From assembly GCA_963691655.1 (NCBI GenBank), contig OY829329.1, positions 81,276,613 through 81,340,612 of the forward strand: a DNA stretch of 64,000 nucleotides, given 5' to 3'. The notes under the pieces were generated by a model that saw nothing but the letters and a program-made list of their open reading frames with translations, searched no databases and was not told the DNA's origin. The first letter of the stretch is position 1. Each line of letters starts with the position of its first letter. The stretch is from Toxonevra muliebris (Eukaryota > Arthropoda > Insecta > Diptera > Pallopteridae). The translations under genes were made by a program, and so were the position numbers. Of this stretch, positions 49,827 through 59,768 are shown in pieces.

Positions 49827-50140
49827 AGACGACCTCGATAGCCTAGTGGATAGTGCACTAGACTTTCATCTGGGAGATTCGGGTTCGATTCCCGTCTTCG
49901 TCTGGTGGTTAATTTTCATAACTTTCTTATATTCACTATCAATATGAAGTGTATGAGAATTATAAGATAGTGTACAAGTACACACATTGGTTGGTAATGG
50001 CAAAACCACCAAGCCGATAAAAAATTGCCACACCGCTGTTCGGAATCGGCGTTAAACTGTAGGTCCAACTATGTGGTATCACAATGGGCCGTTCAGGCCT
50101 AAGTGTGTCTCTCGACAGCCACTTCAACCTAACCTAACCT
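49827..50140 (+). mobile_element. Complete tRNA-derived SINE (314 bp) with 10-bp target duplication
   Basis: It is flanked by AAGCGAAGGA (49817-49826 and 50141-50150). The first 77 nt (49827-49903) fold like a tRNA: AGACGA pairs with TCGTCT at the ends, and CGGG/CCCG forms the T arm. The A box TAGCCTAGTGG (49839-49849) and B box GGTTCGATTCC (49882-49892) are near-consensus. The anticodon loop CTTTCA has 6 nt instead of 7, so it is a tRNA-like head and not a working tRNA gene; the loop resembles tRNA-Glu (UUC). The body has no poly(A) and ends in CCTAACCTAACCTAA, a tail I associate with fly, especially tephritid, SINEs. Fragments of the same family lie at 43362 and 45875. Confidence 0.9.
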
Positions 50141-51135
50141 AAGCGAAGGAGAGAGGCGACACAAAGCATGCGTTGCCAACGGATATGCAATTATACACAT
50201 CATACACAAAATTAATCAGCTGATAGCTGCAGTACTCTCAGCTCTCTCTCAACGTACGTGAATAAAGAGAATGAGAACCTGCAAATGGTACTGTAATTCT
50301 TTTCTTATAGTCCAGTCGGTAGAGTAAAAAATGCACCAAAAGTTCATAAAAAATCTTATCTGAGATTTCTTCAGTAATTGTTAGTGGGGGTATGATAAAT
50401 TACTTGCTACAAAAAAAAAAAAAAATTGAGTGATTTCCTAAAAATGGTATCTAGTAATTTTTTCGAGATATTCAATATTTAAAAAATTGAAAATTTTCTG
50501 CTTTGGATTTGGCGCATTTTTGATTATTTGAAATTTTGCGCCCGCAGCCTATAGGAAAGATTGTATTACTCGAAAACTGAACAAACTAGAAAGAAAAATC
50601 AAAATGGGTTTTAAAGGGAATATAAAATACAACACTCTCCGCCATTTTCATTAACTACGGATAATTTTTAGTATCTAAACTATTGGTTTTTGCTACTTTA
50701 ACTATTTTTAGACCTAATAAAAATAACTGGTTTCGGATTGTCATGAAATTTTGTATGTTATTTATTTGAAGTTAATTTCAAATAGTTTCTTACGTTAGGG
50801 CGTTAGGGCTTTAACGAATTAAGGCAGCGATATGGCGAACCATAGTAAGGAAAGCAATGAAAATTTAGTTGTAAAGGCTGTATGTTAGTAGTTATTAGGA
50901 AGCCATTGTAAGAAAGATGACGAAATTTTGTATGTTAAGATGGGATGTTGATAGCAATAACTGAGTAGAATGTTGACACCATTGAAAACGTGGAAGTGGA
51001 ACTACTCATGTAAATGATATATATGATTAGTGCAATGATTCGATTTTGATCGGAGACTGGCACGCTTACATAGCCATATCTCTTGCAAAAGTTTTACTTG
51101 TTGTAATTTTTGCATTACCCCTACTTTGCCAGGTG

Positions 51136-51166
51136 TGGACAGCGAAGCTGGGCGAAGCCCACCTAG
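51136..51166 (+). mobile_element. Helitron-type 3' terminus
   Basis: A 5-bp hairpin, TGGGC-GAA-GCCCA (51149-51161), is followed within 5 bp by CTAG and then T (51163-51167). Helitrons end in a short GC-rich hairpin followed by CTRR and insert before a T, so this fits. I could not place the TC-starting 5' end, so the extent to the left is unknown. Confidence 0.45.
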
Positions 51167-51339
51167 TATGTTATAAATGTATTATCTTTTAGTTCAAGAC
51201 ATTACTTCTGAAAATGCTGAAAAATTTTGAAATAAAAGCATTAAAATTTTGCAATTTTATCAGCATATTAAAATTAGCCAAATTTTGGCTAATTTTTAAC
51301 CTCTATTTTTCAATTAGAGGTTAAAATGCAGAATACACC

Positions 51340-52560
51340 AACAGAGAAAATAGCAGAGGAGGAGGTATTTCTGTATATGTAAGAGAATGATTAACCCTTT
51401 ATTGCATCACATATCATATATCGGTTATTTGATTTCATGATAATTTTGTTTTGTGAAGATAATTTCTAGTTCTTTCTTCTATTTTGTGTACATTCTCTAT
51501 TTTGGTTCACCTTTTTTGCATTCAACTATGATATCCCATTACATTGGCAGTTACGGTTGAAAGTTTGCAAACATCGCGTATACAAGTTTTCATAGCCGTG
51601 AACGTTTGAGTTTTTTGTTAAAATTTTATAAAAACATGTTAAATTATTTGGATTAATTTAGCTCGGCTTTATTACAATTTAATAAATAATATTACATTGC
51701 AATATTAAAAACAATATATTGATGTAAAAACTTTATTCAAAATCGTTTATATCATATATGATATTTCATGCATTGAGAACCAGAAAAATGCGTTACATGC
51801 ATTAATACTGGGATGTTTTCCAGATGACTACGCATCATAATGAATAACTAGGACGAATGTGAGGATGATTTTGAAACTGGGAATGATAAAGATGATGCCT
51901 GTACCTATAACGTACTAAACAGTATGGCCGCAGATAACCAACAAGAAGATGAGACTGGTAATGACAATGATATCAAGGCAATTCCGATAGATACTAATTT
52001 GCTAAACTGACAATTATCAGCTGAAGAGCTTAAGGCTATAAAACATTAGCCACCAGACGAAGACGGTGTTTCATTTTCATACAAAATTATACGACTGTGA
52101 ATACCCTAATGGTAAACGCATATTATCAAAAACGATTTTCCGAAACCAAGAATGATATTAAAAAAACATGGCAAATGGTAAATGAAGTCTTAGGTAAAGC
52201 AAAAACAAACCTTCATGAAACTTTAATGAGGAACTTTAAGTCTGATAGCGCGTTATATACGACAAATAAATTTGCAAGTAATTTCAAAGATAGCGTAAAT
52301 AATATTTTACATGAATGAAGAAACTACTTCATTAGAAGTAGCTAACATACTAAAAAGCCTTAAAATAAATAAAAGCTCTGGATGTGATGATATTAGAGCG
52401 AAAGATTTGAAAAACCATGCCTCGATTATCAAGAGTTTAGATACCAAAAATTCCAGAAGCAATTAAAGTTTCAATTGTAAGGCTAATACATAAAAGTTTG
52501 AAGAAATCTGATTGCAATAATTACAGACAATGGTAAATGAATTTTATGAATTATCGAATA
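51340..52560 (+). pseudogene. Degenerate jockey-like LINE, interrupted
   Basis: An endonuclease-type piece (NSRGGGISVYVRE, about 51351-51389) is followed by an unrelated stretch from 51391. LINE sequence resumes at 52097 with YYQKRFSETKNDIKKTWQMV, the usual linker before jockey-type RT. From 52335 it continues VANILKSLKINKSSGCDDI, the first RT motif. It then degrades with stops and ends near 52560 without catalytic motifs. It is dead. The stretch 51391-52090 probably represents a later insertion. Confidence 0.7.
51391..52090 (+). other. Possible piggyBac-like insertion with an acidic reading frame
   Basis: It starts exactly where the LINE frame breaks, at TTAACCCTTTATTGCATC (51391). TTAA plus CCC is how piggyBac elements begin. 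A partly palindromic ATATCATATAT sequence lies 20 bp in and recurs near 51749. From about 51845 an acidic stretch can be read (DECEDDFETGNDKDD, later QQEDETGNDND), ending at TGA near 52008. Acidic N-termini are common in piggyBac transposases, but no catalytic domain is visible. I could not find the matching TTAA end. The call is tentative. Confidence 0.3.
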
Positions 52561-54122
52561 CAGATCGATCATAATCACAATACTCGACGTAAAGTGGAAG
52601 GGCGCTTTAAAGTGGCAAAGTTCTACAATAACTACGGGAAATATACTATATATAATATTATACCTCCGAAGAAAGAATGAGATAAAAAATGCTTACATAT
52701 GTTAACAATATATATTACAGATTTTATATTTAAAACTTACTCTTAAGTCCATGAATTTCCTTTTCGTTTTTCCAATATTATTAATAAGCAATATGAAAAC
52801 GCACACATAACAAAATGTCAAATAATGATAAAATTACTTTTTCTGCAGACGAGCCTCTTTGGCTTCGCGGATTTTTTTATTATCTGTATGTTCCTACTAA
52901 TATTGTAATATATTATGTTTATTATAATGAATGAAATGTGATAAATAAATAAAAATATATAAATAATAAATACATTTTCACTTCATACGTAAAACGTACC
53001 GATTCCAGTCCGTTTTCGGATGCGGAAACGGATGTGAGTATAGGTCTATACGATACTAAAACGTACCATTTTCAGACCGAATGGTTTGTTGGGTATGTAC
53101 CAGTTTCTTAAAGTACGTCGAATGAAGGAGCTTCCTGCTGGTTAAGCTTATTTGCTGTGCGCAATTCCTTTTCTTCTTTTTCTTGGCGCTATTGCTAGTT
53201 ATGCTACATCCATTTGTAAGATTGTTGCATTATTTATGAAAATTTTGTGGTGAAGTGTAAATACTTCAGAAATGTTTTTAGTATATCATCAAAAGTTGAC
53301 TGTTTGTAAAGTAAAAACTGAAGAATTACTGAACCGATTTCGGTTTGTTAGGTTGAAGTGGGATCTAGGTAACAAAAAAAAGGTCAAACTGATCTTTAAC
53401 GGTAACGCTGCTGCACCACCCATCTGGGTTTAAAAAGAGTATTGGACGAAAGGAAATTAACGCATGACTCGTCCATCTAATTTTTAGAAGAGTTACACTA
53501 CACAATAGCTCGACTTCGAATTTTACTCTTGCAGAACTCTTCGTGACGATTGTTCTTCAAAATTTGGACGGAATATGTTATGTTGTGCTTTTTAGTTTTG
53601 TTGATGTTTGTTTTGTAATAAAAATATTCTATTCAAAACAACCAAATAAAAAAATACGTTGGCGTCTAAGTAATGGGACAAAAACAAAACTTCCGTGATA
53701 TAAGAAAAAGTCCTAAATACATAGTTATTTGGTTCAAAATTCCAAAAATACGAAGTAACTATTAGTTTCTTGATTATGTTATAACACGGGAGAGAAGTAT
53801 TATGTGAAACTCGTAGTTATCGAGATTGAAAAAAAATTTTGTTGACAAAGAAAATAAATAACAATGAAATTAAGAGTTTTTTGTAGCACATTTTTGGGCA
53901 TAGGTTTTTCGCCTTATACTCTTCGCGCGTCGCCAATGATTTTTCTCCGCGAATCGCCAGAATGACACATCTTCGAAGAACAGCGTGGCTAACTCAGCGC
54001 TTTTCCCGCTAAATGTAGTGCTTTTTGAAAATTAAAACGTGGAAAAAAGTGATTCAGCGCTCAGCGCGTTTTTTAACGCATTTTTTTTCAATTTAAAAGA
54101 CACTGAAAGCTCCACTAAATAA

Positions 54123-55516
54123 CACTGTGCTCGAATTTGAAAAAAAAATTTTGTAGCGGACGGGAGACATATCGTTTCTAACTAATTCGGGGTCAAGGAA
54201 TTCAGTGGTGATAACCGTTTTTTCCCCTATCAGCAGCGTTTCATACAAAATTTTTTTTTAAGTTTTGGCTTGGGGGTATACTACGAAGACACATGTTCCT
54301 CTTCTGATTGCGGTGAAAATTGGTATCGAGGTGTTTTTTGGGATGAAAAAACTGAATTTGACATTTGTTTGCTGAAAAAAATAATTTTAGACCTACCTCC
54401 CATACAAAAAACCGTCAAAAATCCCCAAAAAGTGGAAAATTTGTATGGGAGGTACCCTTATTTTACATCGAAATAGCTTAAATTTTTGCACACATCATTG
54501 TTATTGTTAAAAAGATAGTTTCTGAAAGTTTCAGAACAACCGGCTGAAAAATAAACATCCACTTCTCATCATCAGCGATCAAACGTTGCTAAACAAGTAG
54601 ATCAAAACGAAACTAAAGAATTTGTGAGCAATATCTAAACAAGTTTGAACAAATGAGAAAAGATGTTCCCGTTATTTGTGTTCTTCACCTTCGCAGCTTT
54701 ATAAATGTAAAGAGAATCGTGAGCATCAAGTTTTTTCTCTTAAGTTAATTGCTTTAATAAACGAGCACTGTCATTAAATGTTCCAATTTTGTCTTAATGA
54801 TACTAAAAATGTCGTTGCATATCATCCAATTAAGCATAATGATTTCATTTCTTATTATTGAGTTATAACTTTTCAGCAATATTTATTATCCTTTCTGGTT
54901 CTCAAATTTAAAATACTAAATTTGATTCTAATGAAAGATGGATTTAATTTTTGTTTTTTTACAGGAGGAGAAGAACGGCAACATCTTTTCTCATTTGTTC
55001 AAACTTGTTTAGATATTGCTCACAAATTCTTTAGTTTCGTTTTGATCTACTTGTTTAGCAACGTTTGATCGCTGATGATGAGAAGTGGATGTTTATTTTT
55101 CAGCCGATTGTTCTGAAACTTTCAGAAACTATCTTTTTAACAATAACAATGATGTGTGCAAAAATTTAAGCTATTTCGATGTAAAATAAGGGTACCTCCC
55201 ATACAAATTTTCCACTTTTTGGGGATTTTTGACGGTTTTTTGTATGGGAGGTATGTCTAAAATTATTTTTTTCAGCAAACAAATGTCAAATTCAGTTTTT
55301 TCATCCCAAAAAACCTCTCGATACCAATTTTGACCGCAATCAGAAGAGGAACATGTATCTTCGTAGTATACCCCCCAAGTCAAAACTTCAAAAAAAATTT
55401 TTGTATGAAACGCTGCTGATAGGGGAAAAAACGGTTATCACAACTGAATTCCTTGACCCCGAATTAGTTAGAAACGATATGTCTCCCGTCCGCTACATTT
55501 TATGACTAGCACAGTG
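54123..55516. mobile_element. Foldback element: long inverted repeat with ~520-bp arms
   Basis: 54152-54673 is almost the exact reverse complement of 54973-55497, with only scattered mismatches, around a loop of about 300 bp. Outside the arms CACTGTGCT (54123) and its complement (ending 55516) mark the termini, with TAA on both sides (54120-54122 and 55517-55519). CACTG ends and a 3-bp duplication hint at CACTA/CMC or Harbinger-type MITEs, but the class is uncertain. Both arms show the same ~70-residue open frame only because they are one sequence read twice. Each arm also contains its own 14-bp hairpin. Confidence 0.85.
54399..54453. repeat. Hairpin inside the left arm of the foldback
   Basis: ACCTCCCATACAAA pairs with TTTGTATGGGAGGT across a loop of about 27 nt. 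The same hairpin is present in the right arm (about 55195-55252). Confidence 0.8.
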
Positions 55517-55649
55517 TAATCAATTTCCTAATAATCCTAACACAATTTTTTATCGAAACAGTGAACAATGAACTTATTTGAAACGAAAGTTCGTAACCGT
55601 ATGTCACGCAATTCAATAAATTCTTTACTTCATATAAAAAATGGATTAA

Positions 55650-55960
55650 AACCAGGGACCGTAATTATTATAAGCAATATCAAAAAATCGAAATTTAATA
55701 ATTATTTTGTGATTTTAATTGCTTCCGATCAACGATAATAATTATTGTCTGATTTTTATTTTTTTAAATCTGGTTTAAAAATTATTTTTGTTTTTTATGT
55801 TCTTGTTCATCCGAAAAAATAAACTTATGATTTTTATTTTTTTTTTCGAGAATAAAAATTATTGGTTGAGTTAAATTTGTTTGCTTAAGAATAAAAATTA
55901 TTTTTTGAGTTTTATTTTCATGCTCGGGAATAAAAATTATTGATAACTCAATGTAAAAAC
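55650..55960. repeat. Partial third copy of the 3555-type element interior
   Basis: The segment shares long blocks with 3840-4035 (and 9340-9535): AAATCTGGTTTAAAAATTAT, GCTTAAGAATAAAAATTATT and TTTCATGCTCGGGAATAAAA, in the same order. No terminal inverted repeats are present here. It shows the family is dispersed and not confined to the tandem array. Confidence 0.75.
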
Positions 55961-56559
55961 TGCAGTTTTATATTTTCGTAATTAATTAAACGGAATTATC
56001 AAAATTTGAGAGACCTAAGTATTTATGAGAGAAATAGTTTGAGAGACCTGAGTATTTATTGAGAACCCATACAAAGATACAATTATATCTGCACTTTTTG
56101 TAGTATGTATGAGAGAAACAGTTTAAGGGATCTGAGTATTTATTGAGAACACATTAAAAAGAAAATATATAATTATGTCTGAACTTTTTGCAGTATTTAT
56201 GAGAGAAACAGATTAAGAGACTGATTAAGATTACTGGGCCTTACCGACTAGTAATTAATTAAAGCCCTTGTGATAGGTTCATTTAAAGCATAATTAGATT
56301 TAAATGATTGAAGACTAAATAAGCTGCAATGGCGCAAGTGTCTGGCAGGGATATATTTTTTTCTTTTATTTTTGTTCTTTATTTTAGATAACAATTTATA
56401 TACATAATCTAGTTTATATACAAAAGGTGTTATTCTCATAAAAATTGCATTTTGTGCGAGAAGATAACTAAATATATTTTTTTCAATAAACTGTTATCTG
56501 AAGCGAGACAAAATGACAAAAAAAAGCGACAGCTACCACAGATAGTACCGATTACAGTT

Positions 56560-57130
56560 TTACGGTGGCAGTTGGAACTGATCTGATCTATTAAATGTTA
56601 TAAACTCCAATAGAGTTGAACAATCAACATTATTGGAAATAATATCGAAAACAAACATCAAGGAGAGTATAACGAGTCTAGTTTCAAGAGACTTTAGGCT
56701 TAAGAGCTGACAACGTGTATAGTTTGAAGGTTTGGCTCCCTAAAATTCAGTGACCGAAGAGAAAATTTTATAAAAATCTTTTGAATACGTTCAGGATGAT
56801 TCGAATGAATGGAATAATATGGATTCCATATAAACGCTGCGTATTCAAGTTTAGAACGAACGAAAGAAGCATACAACAGCTTGAGAGTATAAGGGTCAGA
56901 AAATTCAGAACAATTACGACGGACAAAAGCCAGGATTAAATAAGCCTTAGGAATAATGTAATTCAAATGGTGTACAAATGTTAGTCCAGAGTCAAATAGC
57001 ACACCAAGGTCATGTATTTCATCTACAGTAGTCAAAGTAAATGAAAAGCAATGGACCTAAAATGCTACCTTGAGGATCGCCCGAAGTAGCAAAAAAGGGT
57101 TTAGATTTTTGACCATCAATAACAACGTAA
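56560..57130 (-). pseudogene. Internally deleted jockey/I-type reverse transcriptase fragment
   Basis: On the minus strand, 57125-57056 reads GDPQGSILGPLLF, the conserved box before the catalytic RT core. It jumps directly into the thumb region from 57035 (VDEIHDLGVLFDSGLTFVHH, then YASFVRSKLEYAAFIWNPYY and ERIQKIFIKFSLRSLNF, ending about 56700). The catalytic FADD block between these two is missing, so it cannot be active. It resembles, but is not identical to, the fragment at 34985. Confidence 0.8.
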
Positions 57131-57149
57131 CACAATCGTTTATGCAAAC

Positions 57150-57345
57150 ACAACTTGACATACACATAAATGCATCTCTACACCAAATTTCACTAAGATT
57201 AGACAAACCGTATTTGATTTCATAAGGAATTATGTATGTATTTACGCATACATACATACATTTTTTTTATATTTTTTTCCTTAAGCACTAAATTTAACTT
57301 TTGCTTCTAAATAAACCTCAAATAAAAGATAATTTGCTATAAATT
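57150..57345. repeat. Diverged dispersed repeat, copy 1
   Basis: It matches 58047-58265 in direct orientation, with substitutions and small indels. Shared blocks are ACTTGACATACAC, AAATGCATCTCTACACCAAA, GTATGTATTTACGCATACAT and CTAAATAAACCTCAAAT. No coding content is recognised. Confidence 0.75.
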
Positions 57346-58046
57346 TTGCTGATTCGGCTTACATACATTATCGATCCGACTTACATGCACACCCGATCCG
57401 AATTGCATGCAATCCATTTTTTTCGAGGTGATGTTACCTTAGTAATTATTAAAAAAAACGTCATGATTTTTTTTTTGGTAGTTAACAACTTTTGAAGAGG
57501 AAGAAATATGCTTTAATTTTGTATTAAAACATTTTTTTCATAAATCTGTAATCCTTATTTTTACCGCTCAAAGTTTCCCTTGCAAAAATCGATCCGAATT
57601 ACCCTCATCTACGTTATTATATAATTCCCTTGCTTTAGTTGATCCTGGTTTAATACTTGAAAGTGACTTTGATGTATGTGGTACTTCGAGTCCGAAGATT
57701 TTATGAGAAGTTCGGGCTCAAGGCAGCAGTATTGTAGAGATACCGGTAAATGCCATACACTTTACGTTGTGACCTCTGCCAGTAAGCATCTAGTATAGAG
57801 TTTTATAGATAAAGGTTTTACTAGTAACACTAGGGCTATCGATGATTATGTCAACATAATTTTAAATTTTAATTCAGAAATTGCTTAGAATGACTCGAAG
57901 AAATGATTTTTTATATATTTCGTTGTTCACCAGTTCATGGACTAGCGTAACCAAATTTTATTACTTTAGATTGATATGATATTCGAAGATATTGGATTTT
58001 TGCGAAAATGCCATGCCCTCTTTGAGATACGTTTAAACTTTATAGC

Positions 58047-58265
58047 CCACAACTTGACATACACACAAATGCATCTCTACACCAAATTTGACTAAGATCA
58101 AACAAACGGTTTATGATTATATAAGCAAAACACATAGATGTGGCAATAATTTGTATGTATTTACGCATACATACATTCATTTTTTATATATATTTTCCTT
58201 GAACCCTAAAGTTACCTTTTGCGTCTAAATAAACCTCAAATTCAAAATAATTTTCTATAAATTTT
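58047..58265. repeat. Diverged dispersed repeat, copy 2
   Basis: Second copy of the repeat at 57150-57345, about 900 bp downstream in the same orientation. It contains about 20 extra bases near 58115-58145. Confidence 0.75.
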
Positions 58266-59768
58266 ATGAATACACAAAATAAACACTTGGGCCTATTTAG
58301 GCCCAGGAGGGAACTTTATAGGTTGAAACAATAAAAAAAAAATTTTCTATCAACTTATTCCGATTACAACAAATGGGGACCGTTCAGAAAAAATGACACC
58401 TAGAATCATTTTCTCACCAACACACACACTCTCTCATGTAGTAGACTTTCAAATAACGAACTGTTATGCAGACTAACTACAATGGAAAAAAAACAACAAC
58501 ATAAGTGTATAGAACGGTAGTGGTAGTTTCTTTCAATATCTCTATTCAGTGAAGATATTTGGAATCAAATCCGTCATTCTGGATTATGATTTCAAATATT
58601 AGTAGCTTATATAGGATATTGAAAGATTAAGAACTATCACTAAGATCGCTGATGAGGAATTGTGGCGGATTCCGAAACGGCCGTCTGATTTGCCCGTCTC
58701 TATATACATTGTTGTTGAGATGACTACATTTGTTCATTAACCTGTTTATATATAACTTCAAATAACGAAATTGACATGAACTTAAGTCATGACTTTGAAA
58801 ATTAACTTCTAGATTTAATTTTCATAGTCTCCTAAAAAACTATCACAAAACTAATTTTGTTTTTTTTGTGCTCAGTAAACATTGGGGCAAGAAGTCATGG
58901 AGTTTCAGATCTATTCGTCAAGAAACAAAAATGATTTACGTGTTTAAACTCAAAATGGGCCCAATTAGGCCCAGGTGCCCATTCTGGTGTTAAAGTTTAA
59001 TTTTTTTTTTTTATTCTTTAAAAGGGAAATGCCAATTTGGATCATAATGAGTGATACCATACACAAATGAAAACAAAGGTCAAAATAACTTAAAACATTG
59101 CGAAATCAATTTGGCACATTTACATATGTCCTTTGCTCGTGTACGACGGATATGTATGTGAATTTGTAAAACTATTTTTTACTTGAACTCTACTTAATAT
59201 ACAATACATAAATAAAAATTATTTTGTTATGGCAATTCTGCATTTTAAAATTTGTTTGACATCGATTGCAACGCTATATCTTCCTATGATGAGAGCAATT
59301 AGATTCCGTTCCGTTCTTGTTTGAGATAAAGTTGAGAATTTAACATTTGAGAACTAATGAAAACTCCATATTAAATGAGCCTTTTAGTTTGAGAACGCTA
59401 TCAACGGTTAGTTTAGGTGCATTTGAGAACTAACGTTTGAGATTTGAGAAAAAGATTAGTTTTTAAATGCACCTCAAGTTGAGATTAAACAAAAATGTTC
59501 GTTGGTATTAATTGGGACCATTTTGAAATAAGTCCCAAATATTTGGGCAGATTTTCCCATAAAAATTTGTAAAAATTCTGACTGCACCCCGTACTTTACA
59601 ACATCGTTAACAAAATGCAGCCCTGTGTTATACTTGCTTTTATCCACACAAGCACATTTCGTGTGCACCTTGATGAACCAAAATATGTGCACGAGGATAT
59701 TTGACAATTCGGCTGGACGGATTTAACATTTTTATTTACCCTTAATTATTATTTAATACTTAATAGAA
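58266..59768. other. Intergenic region upstream of RpI135
   Basis: No gene is seen. Two GGGCC-rich palindromic motifs (near 58290 and 58950) and a 10-bp inverted pair AGGTGCATTT/AAATGCACCT (59415-59424 and 59465-59474) are present. TTTGAGAA-type motifs recur at 59340-59450. The promoter and 5' UTR of RpI135 must start in the last few hundred bases, but I cannot place a core promoter element. Confidence 0.4.

Larger units (their letters stand above)
49571..53093. mobile_element. Candidate composite DNA element with TA flanks
   Basis: CCCAACAAACCA at 49571-49582 is perfectly inverted at 53082-53093, and TA flanks both (49569-49570 and 53094-53095). The ends share a similar vocabulary of ACGTAC, CGGAAAC and ACGTTTT motifs. 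If real, this 3.5-kb element has absorbed the SINE at 49827, a Helitron-type end near 51166 and a LINE remnant. Twelve bases over 3.5 kb is modest evidence. Confidence 0.35.

Noticed and set aside
49827..49903. Functional tRNA-Glu gene
   Set aside because: The anticodon loop has 6 nt, the D arm is poor, and the sequence is the head of a complete SINE with target duplication.
54270..55383. Two ~70-codon frames with nearly the same protein in both foldback arms
   Set aside because: The second is the inverted copy of the first arm. Similarity is structural and gives no evidence of selection on a protein.
58265..58995. Possible piggyBac-like element bounded by GGGCC palindromes
   Set aside because: The right side has a TTAA but the left does not, and the shared motif is itself palindromic, so orientation and ends cannot be set.
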